Source: Promethearchaeota archaeon (lineage in GTDB: Archaea; Asgardarchaeota; Lokiarchaeia; Sigynarchaeales; SOKP01). Taken from it: 11,681 bases of DNA. The position numbers were made by a program, and so were the translations under genes. The notes under the pieces were generated by a model. That model had not been told where the DNA came from. It saw only the letters and a list, made by a program, of their open reading frames with translations, and made no database searches. Each line of letters starts with the position of its first letter. Position 1 is the first letter of the stretch. Location: assembly GCA_030620005.1 (NCBI GenBank), contig JAUXAJ010000167.1, positions 1 through 11,681 on the forward strand, written 5' to 3'. Shown piece by piece: positions 5,985 to 11,681 of this stretch.

Positions 5985-8612
5985 TTATTCAATAACGTCA
6001 TAATGATTTAAGATTTTAACGAGAATTTTAAAAATCCAAAACATTTTTTTTGGAAATAATCCAATTGCTGTATTTAAAATTGCCACGAGATCTGCTCGTT
6101 TTGAATGCAAATTATTTTTAAAGTCTGGAAAATGTATCCCTCCAGTAGCTTTTGGAGGTCTGCCAAAACCTTTTACTCTTTTCCATCCTCCCATGATTTC
6201 TACATCAATATTCCAATTGTCAATTGATTTTCTTGTTGCTAACCAACTCGTATCTGATTTGATTTTAATTAATTTACCTGAAGATAATTGTACTTCTCCA
6301 TATACATTTAATACTCCGACTCCACCAATATAATCGATGTTTTCTATAGCAATTAAATTTTTTCCTTCTCGGAAGTGTTCTGTAACGTTAAACATCTTGA
6401 TATTATTGTCCAGAGGTCCAAAATTTAAGGATTCCCTGGTTAAAACTTGTCCAATGTAAGTGCCGTTAACGTAAATTTTTGCATGAGTTCCTGCAATTAC
6501 TTGTAAATGTGCTTGATCTATTTTTCCTTCAATATTAATAATTTTTCGATAATATGTTGTATGAATCTCATGTATTTTCTTATTATCTAAATAGATTAAT
6601 TCGCTGGGTATGTTTGGATTTTTCCATTCCTCATTGTTTTTGATTTGTTCTATTTTATCGTCGTAATACTTCGCAAGCCATAGATAGTTTTGTTTAATAC
6701 TTTCAAGCCCTTGTCCTTCTCGAGCACAATGTAACCATAATATTTCATATTCTTCTAATAATTGAAGGATTTCGGATTTTAGGTCATTTAATTTCTGAAG
6801 GTACTCCTTTTTTCGATTTTCTTTAGCCTTAATTGGATTAAATTGAATTAATTTTTGTGATAAGATCCTCTTTTTGCAATAATGTTTGATGTGTTTCGCA
6901 ACAAATGCGAGATTTTTAATGTTAATCTGGTTTTTTTTCACAATCAAGTCAAGCTCTTGGCAATATCGTGTTATTTTATCCATTTCATTTATTATTTTAT
7001 CAAACCCTTTTGTATTTCGAGTTTTTCTATACTTCCTTGAATTTTTACTAAATGGATGACTAAAGAAGTGATTGAAATAAAGCCTCACTCTCACGTGAAG
7101 TTTTCTTTTATCTTGAATTAAACGAATTATATCGAAGATATATTGTAATTTGAAATCAAATATTCCGAAGAAATGAATGAATAACCCCTTCCAAAATTTA
7201 TTTAAGTCAATTTTATTCGCAAGATTACTCCACCCGACTTCAGCGGATAAAATGAACCCATAAAGGCAATTTTCACGTAGTTCTTTATTTTTATAGTCGC
7301 CCCAACTTGAAGTAATTTCTCCTGAAATACCGCGCTCGTAACCATATTTGATTAAATTAATAATGTTTTTTTCAAACTTTGTAATCGATGGAAAAATACG
7401 ATTATAGTCCATCACTGAGGGACTAACCACGATTGGTAAATTAAATTTTTTAATTTTATCCACAACAGGATATTTTTTATCTGTTTTATATTTCCAAAAC
7501 ATTATGATTAAGTCTTTAGGCAATCCTTCAAGGACTTCGTTATATTTATATAAAATATCGTGGTATATGATTATCTTTTTATATCCGTGTTTTTTCACGA
7601 TATTATATATCTTCTTATAATGCTTTAAATAAGCTTGACCGCTACCTACACTATCAACATGATCTTTTGACGCACCTTTCCCTACATCCCAGCTTTCATC
7701 TGCTGCTATGTGAAAATATTCGGATTTAAAAACCTCGCTTAATTCTCCTATCATTTCATCTAAAATATTGTAGACTTCTTCATTAGCGATGTTTAAACTA
7801 TTAGAACCCGGGAATTCCCCAAATTTCCAATAATCTTGATGGAGTAAAATGTTATCCCAATGACTTATCGTTTGAAAAATTGGAATTAAATCCATAAAAT
7901 GTTGCTTGGCAAAATCCGTAAGTTCAGCTATATCTTCTCTTGAATATGCGCCTCTACCTTTCCAGATTTCAGGATGATTCTTGAACTTGAACATGTCTTG
8001 CATGTAGACTAAATAATAGTGATTCACCTTGAAATGACTTAATTCTTTAATAAATTTCTTTAAATTTTCGACAGTAGGGGCTTGACCTCGTGATATATCG
8101 TCAGAAACTCCTCTGATTGATAGAGAAGGATAATCTATTATTCTAACTTCGCTTAAAGTCTGCTTTTTTTTACTTGAATTTAATAATTGAATTAATGTTT
8201 GAACGCCGTAAAAGATGCCTTGAGCATTTTCTGCTTCAATAAATAGTTGAGTTTTTTCCGAAATCATTATATATCCTTGTTCGGAAAAATTCTTTAATTT
8301 TTTAATCTCGTCAAAGTTAATTTCTGGAAACATTGTTTTACAAGCATCAATAAGATTTCCATAATTTGGAATCTCTCGTTCATTTTTGACTACTTTAACT
8401 TCTAAATTTTTATTCAAACCGAAAAAATTTAATTCTTCTTGAATTTGATCAATAATAAATTTAAATTGATTTGAGAGATCAGTAATTATAAGAGTTTCTT
8501 CAGTAAATTTCAAATTATACTTTAAAATTTCAATGTGTTGAGGTGTTGGAATCAAGATAATTTCTTCTTGATCGTTGTCCGAATTAATTAAATTCTCTAA
8601 TAAAATAAACAT
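5985..8612 (-). CDS. Beta-N-acetylhexosaminidase-like glycoside hydrolase, GH20, with C-terminal galactose-binding-like domain
   Basis: This is an 875-residue protein. Residues 14-146 form a GH20b-like N-terminal domain (IPTPQ at 21, then [15 protein letters not shown] and [13 protein letters not shown]). The barrel begins at [19 protein letters not shown] (158-176). [12 protein letters not shown] (300-311) carries the D305-E306 pair used by GH20 for substrate-assisted hydrolysis of terminal GlcNAc or GalNAc. MFWKY (371-375) and SSWGDY (435-440) are probable substrate-pocket tryptophans. The usual HIGGDE is HIAADE here. Residues about 495-665 are a lysine-rich helical region. About 680-800 resembles a galactose-binding-like jelly roll ([28 protein letters not shown]). 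No signal peptide is visible, so it probably acts in the cytosol on imported oligosaccharides. The closing IFKILVKIL is amphipathic rather than a clear membrane anchor. Exact substrate is not proven. Confidence 0.8.
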   Translation of the reverse strand: MFILLENLINSDNDQEEIILIPTPQHIEILKYNLKFTEETLIITDLSNQFKFIIDQIQEELNFFGLNKNLEVKVVKNEREIPNYGNLIDACKTMFPEINFDEIKKLKNFSEQGYIMISEKTQLFIEAENAQGIFYGVQTLIQLLNSSKKKQTLSEVRIIDYPSLSIRGVSDDISRGQAPTVENLKKFIKELSHFKVNHYYLVYMQDMFKFKNHPEIWKGRGAYSREDIAELTDFAKQHFMDLIPIFQTISHWDNILLHQDYWKFGEFPGSNSLNIANEEVYNILDEMIGELSEVFKSEYFHIAADESWDVGKGASKDHVDSVGSGQAYLKHYKKIYNIVKKHGYKKIIIYHDILYKYNEVLEGLPKDLIIMFWKYKTDKKYPVVDKIKKFNLPIVVSPSVMDYNRIFPSITKFEKNIINLIKYGYERGISGEITSSWGDYKNKELRENCLYGFILSAEVGWSNLANKIDLNKFWKGLFIHFFGIFDFKLQYIFDIIRLIQDKRKLHVRVRLYFNHFFSHPFSKNSRKYRKTRNTKGFDKIINEMDKITRYCQELDLIVKKNQINIKNLAFVAKHIKHYCKKRILSQKLIQFNPIKAKENRKKEYLQKLNDLKSEILQLLEEYEILWLHCAREGQGLESIKQNYLWLAKYYDDKIEQIKNNEEWKNPNIPSELIYLDNKKIHEIHTTYYRKIINIEGKIDQAHLQVIAGTHAKIYVNGTYIGQVLTRESLNFGPLDNNIKMFNVTEHFREGKNLIAIENIDYIGGVGVLNVYGEVQLSSGKLIKIKSDTSWLATRKSIDNWNIDVEIMGGWKRVKGFGRPPKATGGIHFPDFKNNLHSKRADLVAILNTAIGLFPKKMFWIFKILVKILNHYDVIE

Positions 8613-8633
8613 GATAATATTTTAAATATGGAA

Positions 8634-8648
8634 CTATAAAAAAATACC
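8634..8648 (-). promoter_or_regulatory. Possible TATA box of the GH20 gene
   Basis: On the minus strand GGTATTTTTTTATAG lies about 30 bases before the ATG at 8612, which would give a leaderless or nearly leaderless transcript. That fits the lack of any Shine-Dalgarno before this gene. A/T-rich background makes it uncertain. Confidence 0.3.
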
Positions 8649-8716
8649 TTTTTTTGAATTGAAATTCTATTTAATTCAGTCAAACTTGCCATGAAAGTGG
8701 GTGCGAACTCGTAGAA

Positions 8717-8743
8717 AACTACTAACTTTAGGCAGTAGTAGTT
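8717..8743 (-). terminator. Hairpin after the zinc-ribbon gene, terminator-like
   Basis: The arms AACTACTA (8717-8724) and TAGTAGTT (8736-8743) are perfectly complementary over 8 bases with an 11-base loop. On the minus strand the hairpin begins at the stop codon of the zinc-ribbon gene and is followed by TTTTC. It could end or stabilise that transcript before the GH20 gene. Confidence 0.4.
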
Positions 8744-8928
8744 CATTTAATCTCATCTACTACTTTATTGAATTGAGCACGGAAGGCTTTCATGAATTCT
8801 TCGTTATTACATTTTCGGCATGGCAAATTTTCTTTTTTGCCACTATCGCTATATTGCAAGTAGGGAATGTTTTCGCCACAATTTGGACAAATATCCCCTC
8901 CCTCATCGATAAGAGTTGGTCCTGCCAT
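8743..8928 (-). CDS. Small zinc-ribbon protein, 61 residues
   Basis: The frame has two CxxC knuckles, ICPNCGEN (C14, C17) and LPCRKCNNEE (C37, C40), 19 residues apart, which is a classic single zinc ribbon. An acidic, amphipathic helix follows (FMKAFRAQFNKVVDEIK). There is no catalytic domain and no membrane segment. Such stand-alone ribbons are often nucleic-acid-binding or adaptor proteins, but no specific function can be assigned. The start is well supported: GAGGAGTGAT sits about 5 bases before the ATG. It is transcribed away from the DUF4140/DUF4139-like operon, with 261 bases between the two starts, so the pair may share a regulatory region. The hairpin at 8717-8743 closes the gene. An open frame on the other strand across this region is a shadow. 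Confidence 0.75.
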   Translation of the reverse strand: MAGPTLIDEGGDICPNCGENIPYLQYSDSGKKENLPCRKCNNEEFMKAFRAQFNKVVDEIK

Positions 8929-8933
8929 TTATC

Positions 8934-8940
8934 ACTCCTC
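8934..8940 (-). promoter_or_regulatory. Shine-Dalgarno site of the zinc-ribbon gene
   Basis: GAGGAGT on the minus strand lies 5 bases before the ATG at 8928. It is one of the strongest ribosome-binding sites in the window, it fixes the start, and it argues that this short frame is a real gene. Confidence 0.7.
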
Positions 8941-9115
8941 TTTTGGGGTTTTAAAGATTTTGATATTTTAATACATGTTTTTTTAAAAATATTTCCAGTT
9001 TTCCAACTTTTTACTTCGCTCGTTGATATGTCTTTAAATATCCTCTATATTAATATCAATAAAATTAATTCTTTATATTATTTTAGAAAACGATATTAAT
9101 GGATGGTTTTAAAAT

Positions 9116-9129
9116 TTAGAACTTAGAAC
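9116..9129 (+). repeat. Tandem 7-base repeat just upstream of the operon TATA box
   Basis: TTAGAAC occurs twice head-to-tail at 9116-9122 and 9123-9129, directly ahead of the AAAAAA/TTTAAATA promoter element. It could be a regulator site beside the BRE or a chance repeat. Confidence 0.3.
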
Positions 9130-9130
9130 T

Positions 9131-9146
9131 AAAAAATTTAAATATA
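9131..9146 (+). promoter_or_regulatory. BRE/TATA promoter of the DUF4140/DUF4139-like operon
   Basis: AAAAAA followed by TTTAAATATA is a good archaeal BRE plus TATA box. Initiation about 25 bases downstream would fall near 9168, leaving a leader of about 20 bases before the ATG at 9190. The first gene has no Shine-Dalgarno, in contrast to the two genes that follow. Confidence 0.5.
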
Positions 9147-9189
9147 TGACTTATCATGTTTTATGTAAACAAATATTGAACTGATTTCC

Positions 9190-9939
9190 ATGTTAATTGA
9201 TCCTAAAGTTAAAAGCCTCGTCATCTTTAACGGTGGTGGCGCAATCACTGAACGAGAAATAAAATTGAGATTGCAACAAGGAATTAATGAGTTTCAAATA
9301 CAAAATATTCCTGCAAGTTTCGATCCGAATTCAGCAGATATCAAATTAGAATATATTCACCCAGATGACAAGGAGCATATCTCATTACAACAAACTATTG
9401 TAAGTCTCCCGGATCGGAATAATTCTCAACAAATAATCGATAGAGAAAAGTCTGCGGCGACCAGCATTATATCGCATGCCATTGATTTTACTAGAGAGAT
9501 GCGCGAAAAGACTTCGAGCATTTGCGAAGCGAGTTCTCATAGAATATATTCTGATATGACGGCAACTTTTGATTTTATAATTGAATGTCGTAAGAGAGAA
9601 GGTGAAGTAGTAGTAAAAATTCTTTACTTCATTAATGATAATCGTATTAAATGGTCAACCAGACTCATAGTAAACATGGACGAAGACGAAAAGACGGCAG
9701 AGATCGAAGGCTTCCTCATAGTGGATAACCAATCAGGCTTTTCGTACGATAATGTAGATCTAGGATTCGCGATTTTCGAACTTCCTACTACAACATCTCA
9801 TCCTATTACAGATGTTTCACATCCTCCATCTCCAGTAGACCAACCTTTAAATATTAGTAATTTAAGAAATGAGATGCTTGGAGAACTTCAACGCGTGAAA
9901 CCCATGAAAAAAACACAAAGGTTTAAACAACTAAAATGA
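9190..9939 (+). CDS. DUF4140/DUF4139-like (mucoidy inhibitor A-related) protein, paralogue 1
   Basis: This is a 249-residue soluble protein. Residues 8-52 (SLVIFNGGGAITEREIKL, then NIPASFDPNSADIKLEYI) match the style of DUF4140, the N-terminal domain of mucoidy-inhibitor-A-like proteins (a GA-x-ITRE strand pair, then GLPASLDPDSLRV). Residues 79-115 are helical and stand where the family usually has a much longer coiled coil. Residues 139-199 (EVVVKILYFIND, IKWSTRLIVNM, IEGFLIVDNQSGFSYDNVDLG) resemble the start of DUF4139. The tail from 200 is proline-rich and then basic. The rest of DUF4139 appears as a separate gene two positions downstream. The molecular role of the family is unknown. There is no signal peptide, unlike many bacterial members. 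The next gene is a close tandem paralogue. Domain assignment is from remembered consensus, not a search. Confidence 0.55.
   Translation: MLIDPKVKSLVIFNGGGAITEREIKLRLQQGINEFQIQNIPASFDPNSADIKLEYIHPDDKEHISLQQTIVSLPDRNNSQQIIDREKSAATSIISHAIDFTREMREKTSSICEASSHRIYSDMTATFDFIIECRKREGEVVVKILYFINDNRIKWSTRLIVNMDEDEKTAEIEGFLIVDNQSGFSYDNVDLGFAIFELPTTTSHPITDVSHPPSPVDQPLNISNLRNEMLGELQRVKPMKKTQRFKQLK
9439..9494 (+). repeat. 56-base perfect repeat, copy 1 (paralogue 1)
   Basis: This segment is identical, base for base, to 10203-10258. It encodes the helical segment that starts DREKSAATSIISHAIDF. Identity holds at silent positions too, whereas neighbouring codons of the two paralogues differ at many silent sites. 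Confidence 0.9.
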
Positions 9940-9942
9940 GGT
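9938..9942 (+). promoter_or_regulatory. Shine-Dalgarno of paralogue 2, overlapping the upstream stop codon
   Basis: GAGGT uses the GA of the TGA stop of paralogue 1 and lies 11 bases before the ATG at 9954, which supports coupled translation. Confidence 0.6.
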
Positions 9943-9953
9943 AATTCTGAAAA

Positions 9954-10682
9954 ATGTTAATCAACCCTATTGTTAAAAGTCTCATCATCTTCAATACTGG
10001 TGGTGGAATCATTGAAAGGGAAGTAAAACTCTCTTTAAATCAGGGATTTAATAAATTTGAAATAGCTAATGTTCCTGCCTCTTTCGATCCTAATTCTGCA
10101 GATATAAAATTAGAATATATTAATCCAGACGATAGAGAGCACATTTCATTACAACAAACCATTGTAAGTCTTCCAGATCGGAATAATTCTCAAAAGATAA
10201 TTGATAGAGAAAAGTCTGCGGCGACCAGCATTATATCGCATGCCATTGATTTTACTAGGGAGATGCGAGAAAAGGTTTTGAGCATTTGCGAAGCAAGTTC
10301 TTATAGAACATATGCCGATATGACTGCAACTTTCGATTTCATTATTGAGTCTCTCAAAAAAGAAAGTGAGGTAATAGTAAAAGTTCTTTATTTAATAAAC
10401 GATCTCCGAATAAAATGGGATACAACATTGCAAGTTAACATGAAAAATGACGGTAACACTGCCGAGATTGAAGGATTCCTTGTTGTAGACAATCAAAGTG
10501 CATTTTCATATGACAATGTAGAGCTAGGTTTTGCTATTTTCGAGCTTCCATCTGATCAAACCGGCTCTGATCAATATTATCCTCCAATTGAACAAAAAGC
10601 CTATTTTGAAGGAGAAGAAGTTGCTCAAACACAACAGCAATATTTGAAAAGAACACAAAGATTAAAAAACCTAATGTTATGA
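9954..10682 (+). CDS. DUF4140/DUF4139-like (mucoidy inhibitor A-related) protein, paralogue 2
   Basis: This 242-residue protein aligns without gaps to the preceding gene over residues 1-199, with about 159 identical positions (about 80%). Residues 41-107 differ at only three positions. The tails after residue 199 are unrelated in sequence, although both end in a basic KRTQR/KKTQR motif (KRTQRLKNLML here). The domain layout is that of paralogue 1: DUF4140-like strands, a short helical segment, and the DUF4139 opening strands. GAGGT at 9938-9942, overlapping the TGA of the upstream gene, lies 11 bases before the ATG. The two proteins may form a heterodimer or stack with the third gene product; this is inference. 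It arose by tandem duplication and seems to have been partly homogenised by gene conversion. Confidence 0.55.
   Translation: MLINPIVKSLIIFNTGGGIIEREVKLSLNQGFNKFEIANVPASFDPNSADIKLEYINPDDREHISLQQTIVSLPDRNNSQKIIDREKSAATSIISHAIDFTREMREKVLSICEASSYRTYADMTATFDFIIESLKKESEVIVKVLYLINDLRIKWDTTLQVNMKNDGNTAEIEGFLVVDNQSAFSYDNVELGFAIFELPSDQTGSDQYYPPIEQKAYFEGEEVAQTQQQYLKRTQRLKNLML
10203..10258 (+). repeat. 56-base perfect repeat, copy 2 (paralogue 2)
   Basis: This is the second copy of the tract at 9439-9494, 764 bases downstream and in the same frame. Similarity continues with two mismatches over about the next 17 bases. Confidence 0.9.
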
Positions 10683-10685
10683 GGT
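10681..10685 (+). promoter_or_regulatory. Shine-Dalgarno of the third operon gene, overlapping the upstream stop codon
   Basis: The same TGAGGT arrangement recurs: GAGGT begins in the stop codon of paralogue 2, 9 bases before the ATG at 10695. Confidence 0.6.
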
Positions 10686-10694
10686 ATAAAAAGC

Positions 10695-11348
10695 ATGAAA
10701 GCAAATTTGCCTACTCGAAAAAAAATTAAATTAAACTGGTTTAAATCCAAGTGTGAATTTAACATCGAACGTGAAATAAATATACAATATTCAGCAACCA
10801 ATGTTTCCTATAATAAAATAAATTGGGATGTTATTGTCAAGTATGTTTTAATTAAAGAAGGTGATGCTAAAGAGATACCAATTAATTCTCCCATGACACT
10901 TTACAAGGATAATTTACCATTTCTATTCCTCAATACTGCTGGAACTATTGGAACTAAAATTATATCTGAAGATCTCATTGACGACGATATTAAGGTTAAT
11001 GATGATGTTGTCAATGTAGTCGAAGGGGATGCAAAAATGACGTATGAAGACGCAAGAAATTTTAAAGAACAAATTGAAGTAAGAACGAGATACGATAAAA
11101 TTTCAAGGAAAATTACTATAGAAAACAAATTGGACAATCAAATAGAACTAACACTCAATTTCAAGCAAACTAAAGACATAACCTTCGTTAAATCTGACCC
11201 AGTTCCTGAAATAGAAGAGCCTAATTATAAATATAAAATAACAATACCCTCCGAAAAGAAAACAAGCGTTTTATTAGATTTACAAGCTAAAATTGTTTCG
11301 AGAGTAACTAAAACAAAACCAGAATTTATTAAAAAGGAGGGTCAATAA
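10695..11348 (+). CDS. DUF4139 C-terminal-like protein (third part of a split mucoidy-inhibitor-A-like system)
   Basis: This is a 217-residue soluble, beta-rich protein. I recognise no catalytic motif. Residues 124-205 (EQIEVRTRYDKISRKITIENKLDNQIELTLNF, then DITFVKSDPVPEIEEPNYKYKITIPSEKKTSVLLDLQAKI) resemble the C-terminal sandwich of DUF4139, where a YEVRVRNRKDEPVTV-type strand is followed by an acidic loop and an L-x-PGE-type strand. Residues 15-55 form further strands, and 91-115 are very acidic and possibly flexible. It has no DUF4140 part of its own, which fits a protein made to complete the two upstream paralogues. It is spaced 12 bases from the previous stop and is clearly in the same operon. 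Assignment is by pattern and position and is less certain than for the first two genes. Confidence 0.45.
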   Translation: MKANLPTRKKIKLNWFKSKCEFNIEREINIQYSATNVSYNKINWDVIVKYVLIKEGDAKEIPINSPMTLYKDNLPFLFLNTAGTIGTKIISEDLIDDDIKVNDDVVNVVEGDAKMTYEDARNFKEQIEVRTRYDKISRKITIENKLDNQIELTLNFKQTKDITFVKSDPVPEIEEPNYKYKITIPSEKKTSVLLDLQAKIVSRVTKTKPEFIKKEGQ

Positions 11349-11362
11349 ACTCTTCAAAGTTA

Positions 11363-11392
11363 ATTTAAAATTTAATTTTTCTATTTTTTTTA
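11363..11392 (+). terminator. Poly-T terminator after the three-gene operon
   Basis: Two T-runs (TTTTT at 11376-11380 and an eight-T run ending at 11391) follow the last stop codon by 28-43 bases. Archaeal transcription commonly ends at such U-tracts without a hairpin. Confidence 0.45.
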
Positions 11393-11453
11393 TATCGATC
11401 AATTTTCTTAATTTACATTCTATAATGTTTTCAAAAAAACATATTCCAAAAAA

Positions 11454-11462
11454 TTAATATAA
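11454..11462 (+). promoter_or_regulatory. Possible TATA box of the ECF S-component gene
   Basis: TTAATATAA preceded by an A-run lies about 62 bases before the ATG at 11524. A second candidate, TTATGTATAAG, is about 36 bases before it. The choice is open. Confidence 0.25.
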
Positions 11463-11523
11463 GACCAAATTTATTTTTTTATGTATAAGTTGAAACTTAT
11501 TCATCTTTAAAAGGCTTGAAAGA

Positions 11524-11681
11524 ATGGAAGAAGAAAAACTAAAGGAAAAAGAAAAAAGATATATATCTTCTAAAGGAAAAGCTTTCATGGGTTATCTCTT
11601 ACCTACAAATTCTTTAAGCATTGCGATAATTGCGATATTTGCTGCTCTAACATGTGTAGTTACGATGTTAATTGCTTTTCC
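11524..11681 (+). CDS. Probable ECF transporter S-component, N-terminal part (cut by window edge)
   Basis: There are 52 codons up to the window end. The first 22 residues are highly charged (MEEEKLKEKEKRYISSKGKA), followed by a hydrophobic helix SLSIAIIAIFAALTCVVTML and then IAF. The pattern I-A-x-x-A-x-FAALT-x-V-x-T-x-x is typical of the first helix of substrate-binding S-components of energy-coupling factor transporters, which capture vitamins or cobalt/nickel-type micronutrients. The substrate cannot be inferred from this fragment. It lies 175 bases after the DUF4139-like gene, behind a poly-T terminator, so it is probably a separate transcription unit. Confidence 0.55.
   Translation, partial: MEEEKLKEKEKRYISSKGKAFMGYLLPTNSLSIAIIAIFAALTCVVTMLIAF

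Noticed and set aside
9023..9059. Inverted repeat TTGATAT ... ATATCAA
   Set aside because: Seven-base A/T-rich arms 23 bases apart are expected by chance in this composition, and it does not line up with a promoter.
8701..9099. 132-codon open frame on the plus strand
   Set aside because: It lies over the zinc-ribbon gene on the other strand and across A/T-rich intergenic DNA, has no ribosome-binding site, and its product is a hydrophobic, low-complexity chain with no family pattern. The minus-strand gene has CxxC pairs and a strong Shine-Dalgarno.
10901..11137. 78-codon minus-strand frame inside the third operon gene
   Set aside because: It is antisense to a gene in a well-spaced operon with a Shine-Dalgarno and has no supporting signal.
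1..11681. CRISPR arrays, tRNA/rRNA genes, insertion sequences
   Set aside because: I looked for regular repeats with spacers, cloverleaf-like segments and transposase motifs, and saw none.

Overview
This is AT-rich archaeal-looking DNA: TATA-like boxes (TTTAAATA and similar) sit about 30-60 bases ahead of start codons, Shine-Dalgarno sites are of the GAGGT/GAGGAG type, and poly-T runs follow genes. The mix of a GPH-type sugar symporter, cytosolic glycoside hydrolases, DUF433/DUF5615 and MNT/HEPN toxin-antitoxin parts, a stand-alone zinc ribbon and an ECF S-component would suit an Asgard (Lokiarchaeia-like) or another mesophilic anaerobic archaeon. That taxonomic guess is an inference and was not tested by any search.

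Left part (1-3286, minus strand): the start of a medium-chain zinc dehydrogenase lies 59 bases downstream of a 936-residue putative glycoside hydrolase. The hydrolase has a GH57/GH38-like N-terminal barrel and a GH38-like beta-sandwich C-terminal half. Middle part (4612-8612): a 449-residue MFS_2/GPH sugar:cation symporter converges, with a 23-base gap, on an 875-residue GH20-type beta-N-acetylhexosaminidase. None of these proteins shows a signal peptide, so the simplest reading is import of an oligosaccharide, possibly containing GlcNAc and mannose, followed by hydrolysis and oxidation in the cytosol.

Between these sugar genes (3424-4596) is a toxin-antitoxin island: a 48-codon small ORF, an intact DUF433 antitoxin / DUF5615 PIN-like toxin pair preceded by a 19-base palindrome over a TATA-like box, and then decayed pieces of a second system, an MntA-type nucleotidyltransferase and a HepT (DUF86) HEPN gene. 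Both pieces lack a normal start codon, and HepT stops after 37 codons.

Right part (8743-11681): a divergent 61-residue zinc-ribbon protein faces a three-gene plus-strand operon. Its first two genes are tandem paralogues (about 80% identical over 199 residues) that resemble the DUF4140 plus first DUF4139 regions of mucoidy-inhibitor-A-like proteins. The third gene resembles the remaining C-terminal part of DUF4139. A usually single-chain protein therefore appears split over three genes with the N-terminal unit duplicated, and a 56-base perfectly identical tract suggests recent gene conversion. After a poly-T terminator the window ends in the start of a probable ECF-transporter S-component.
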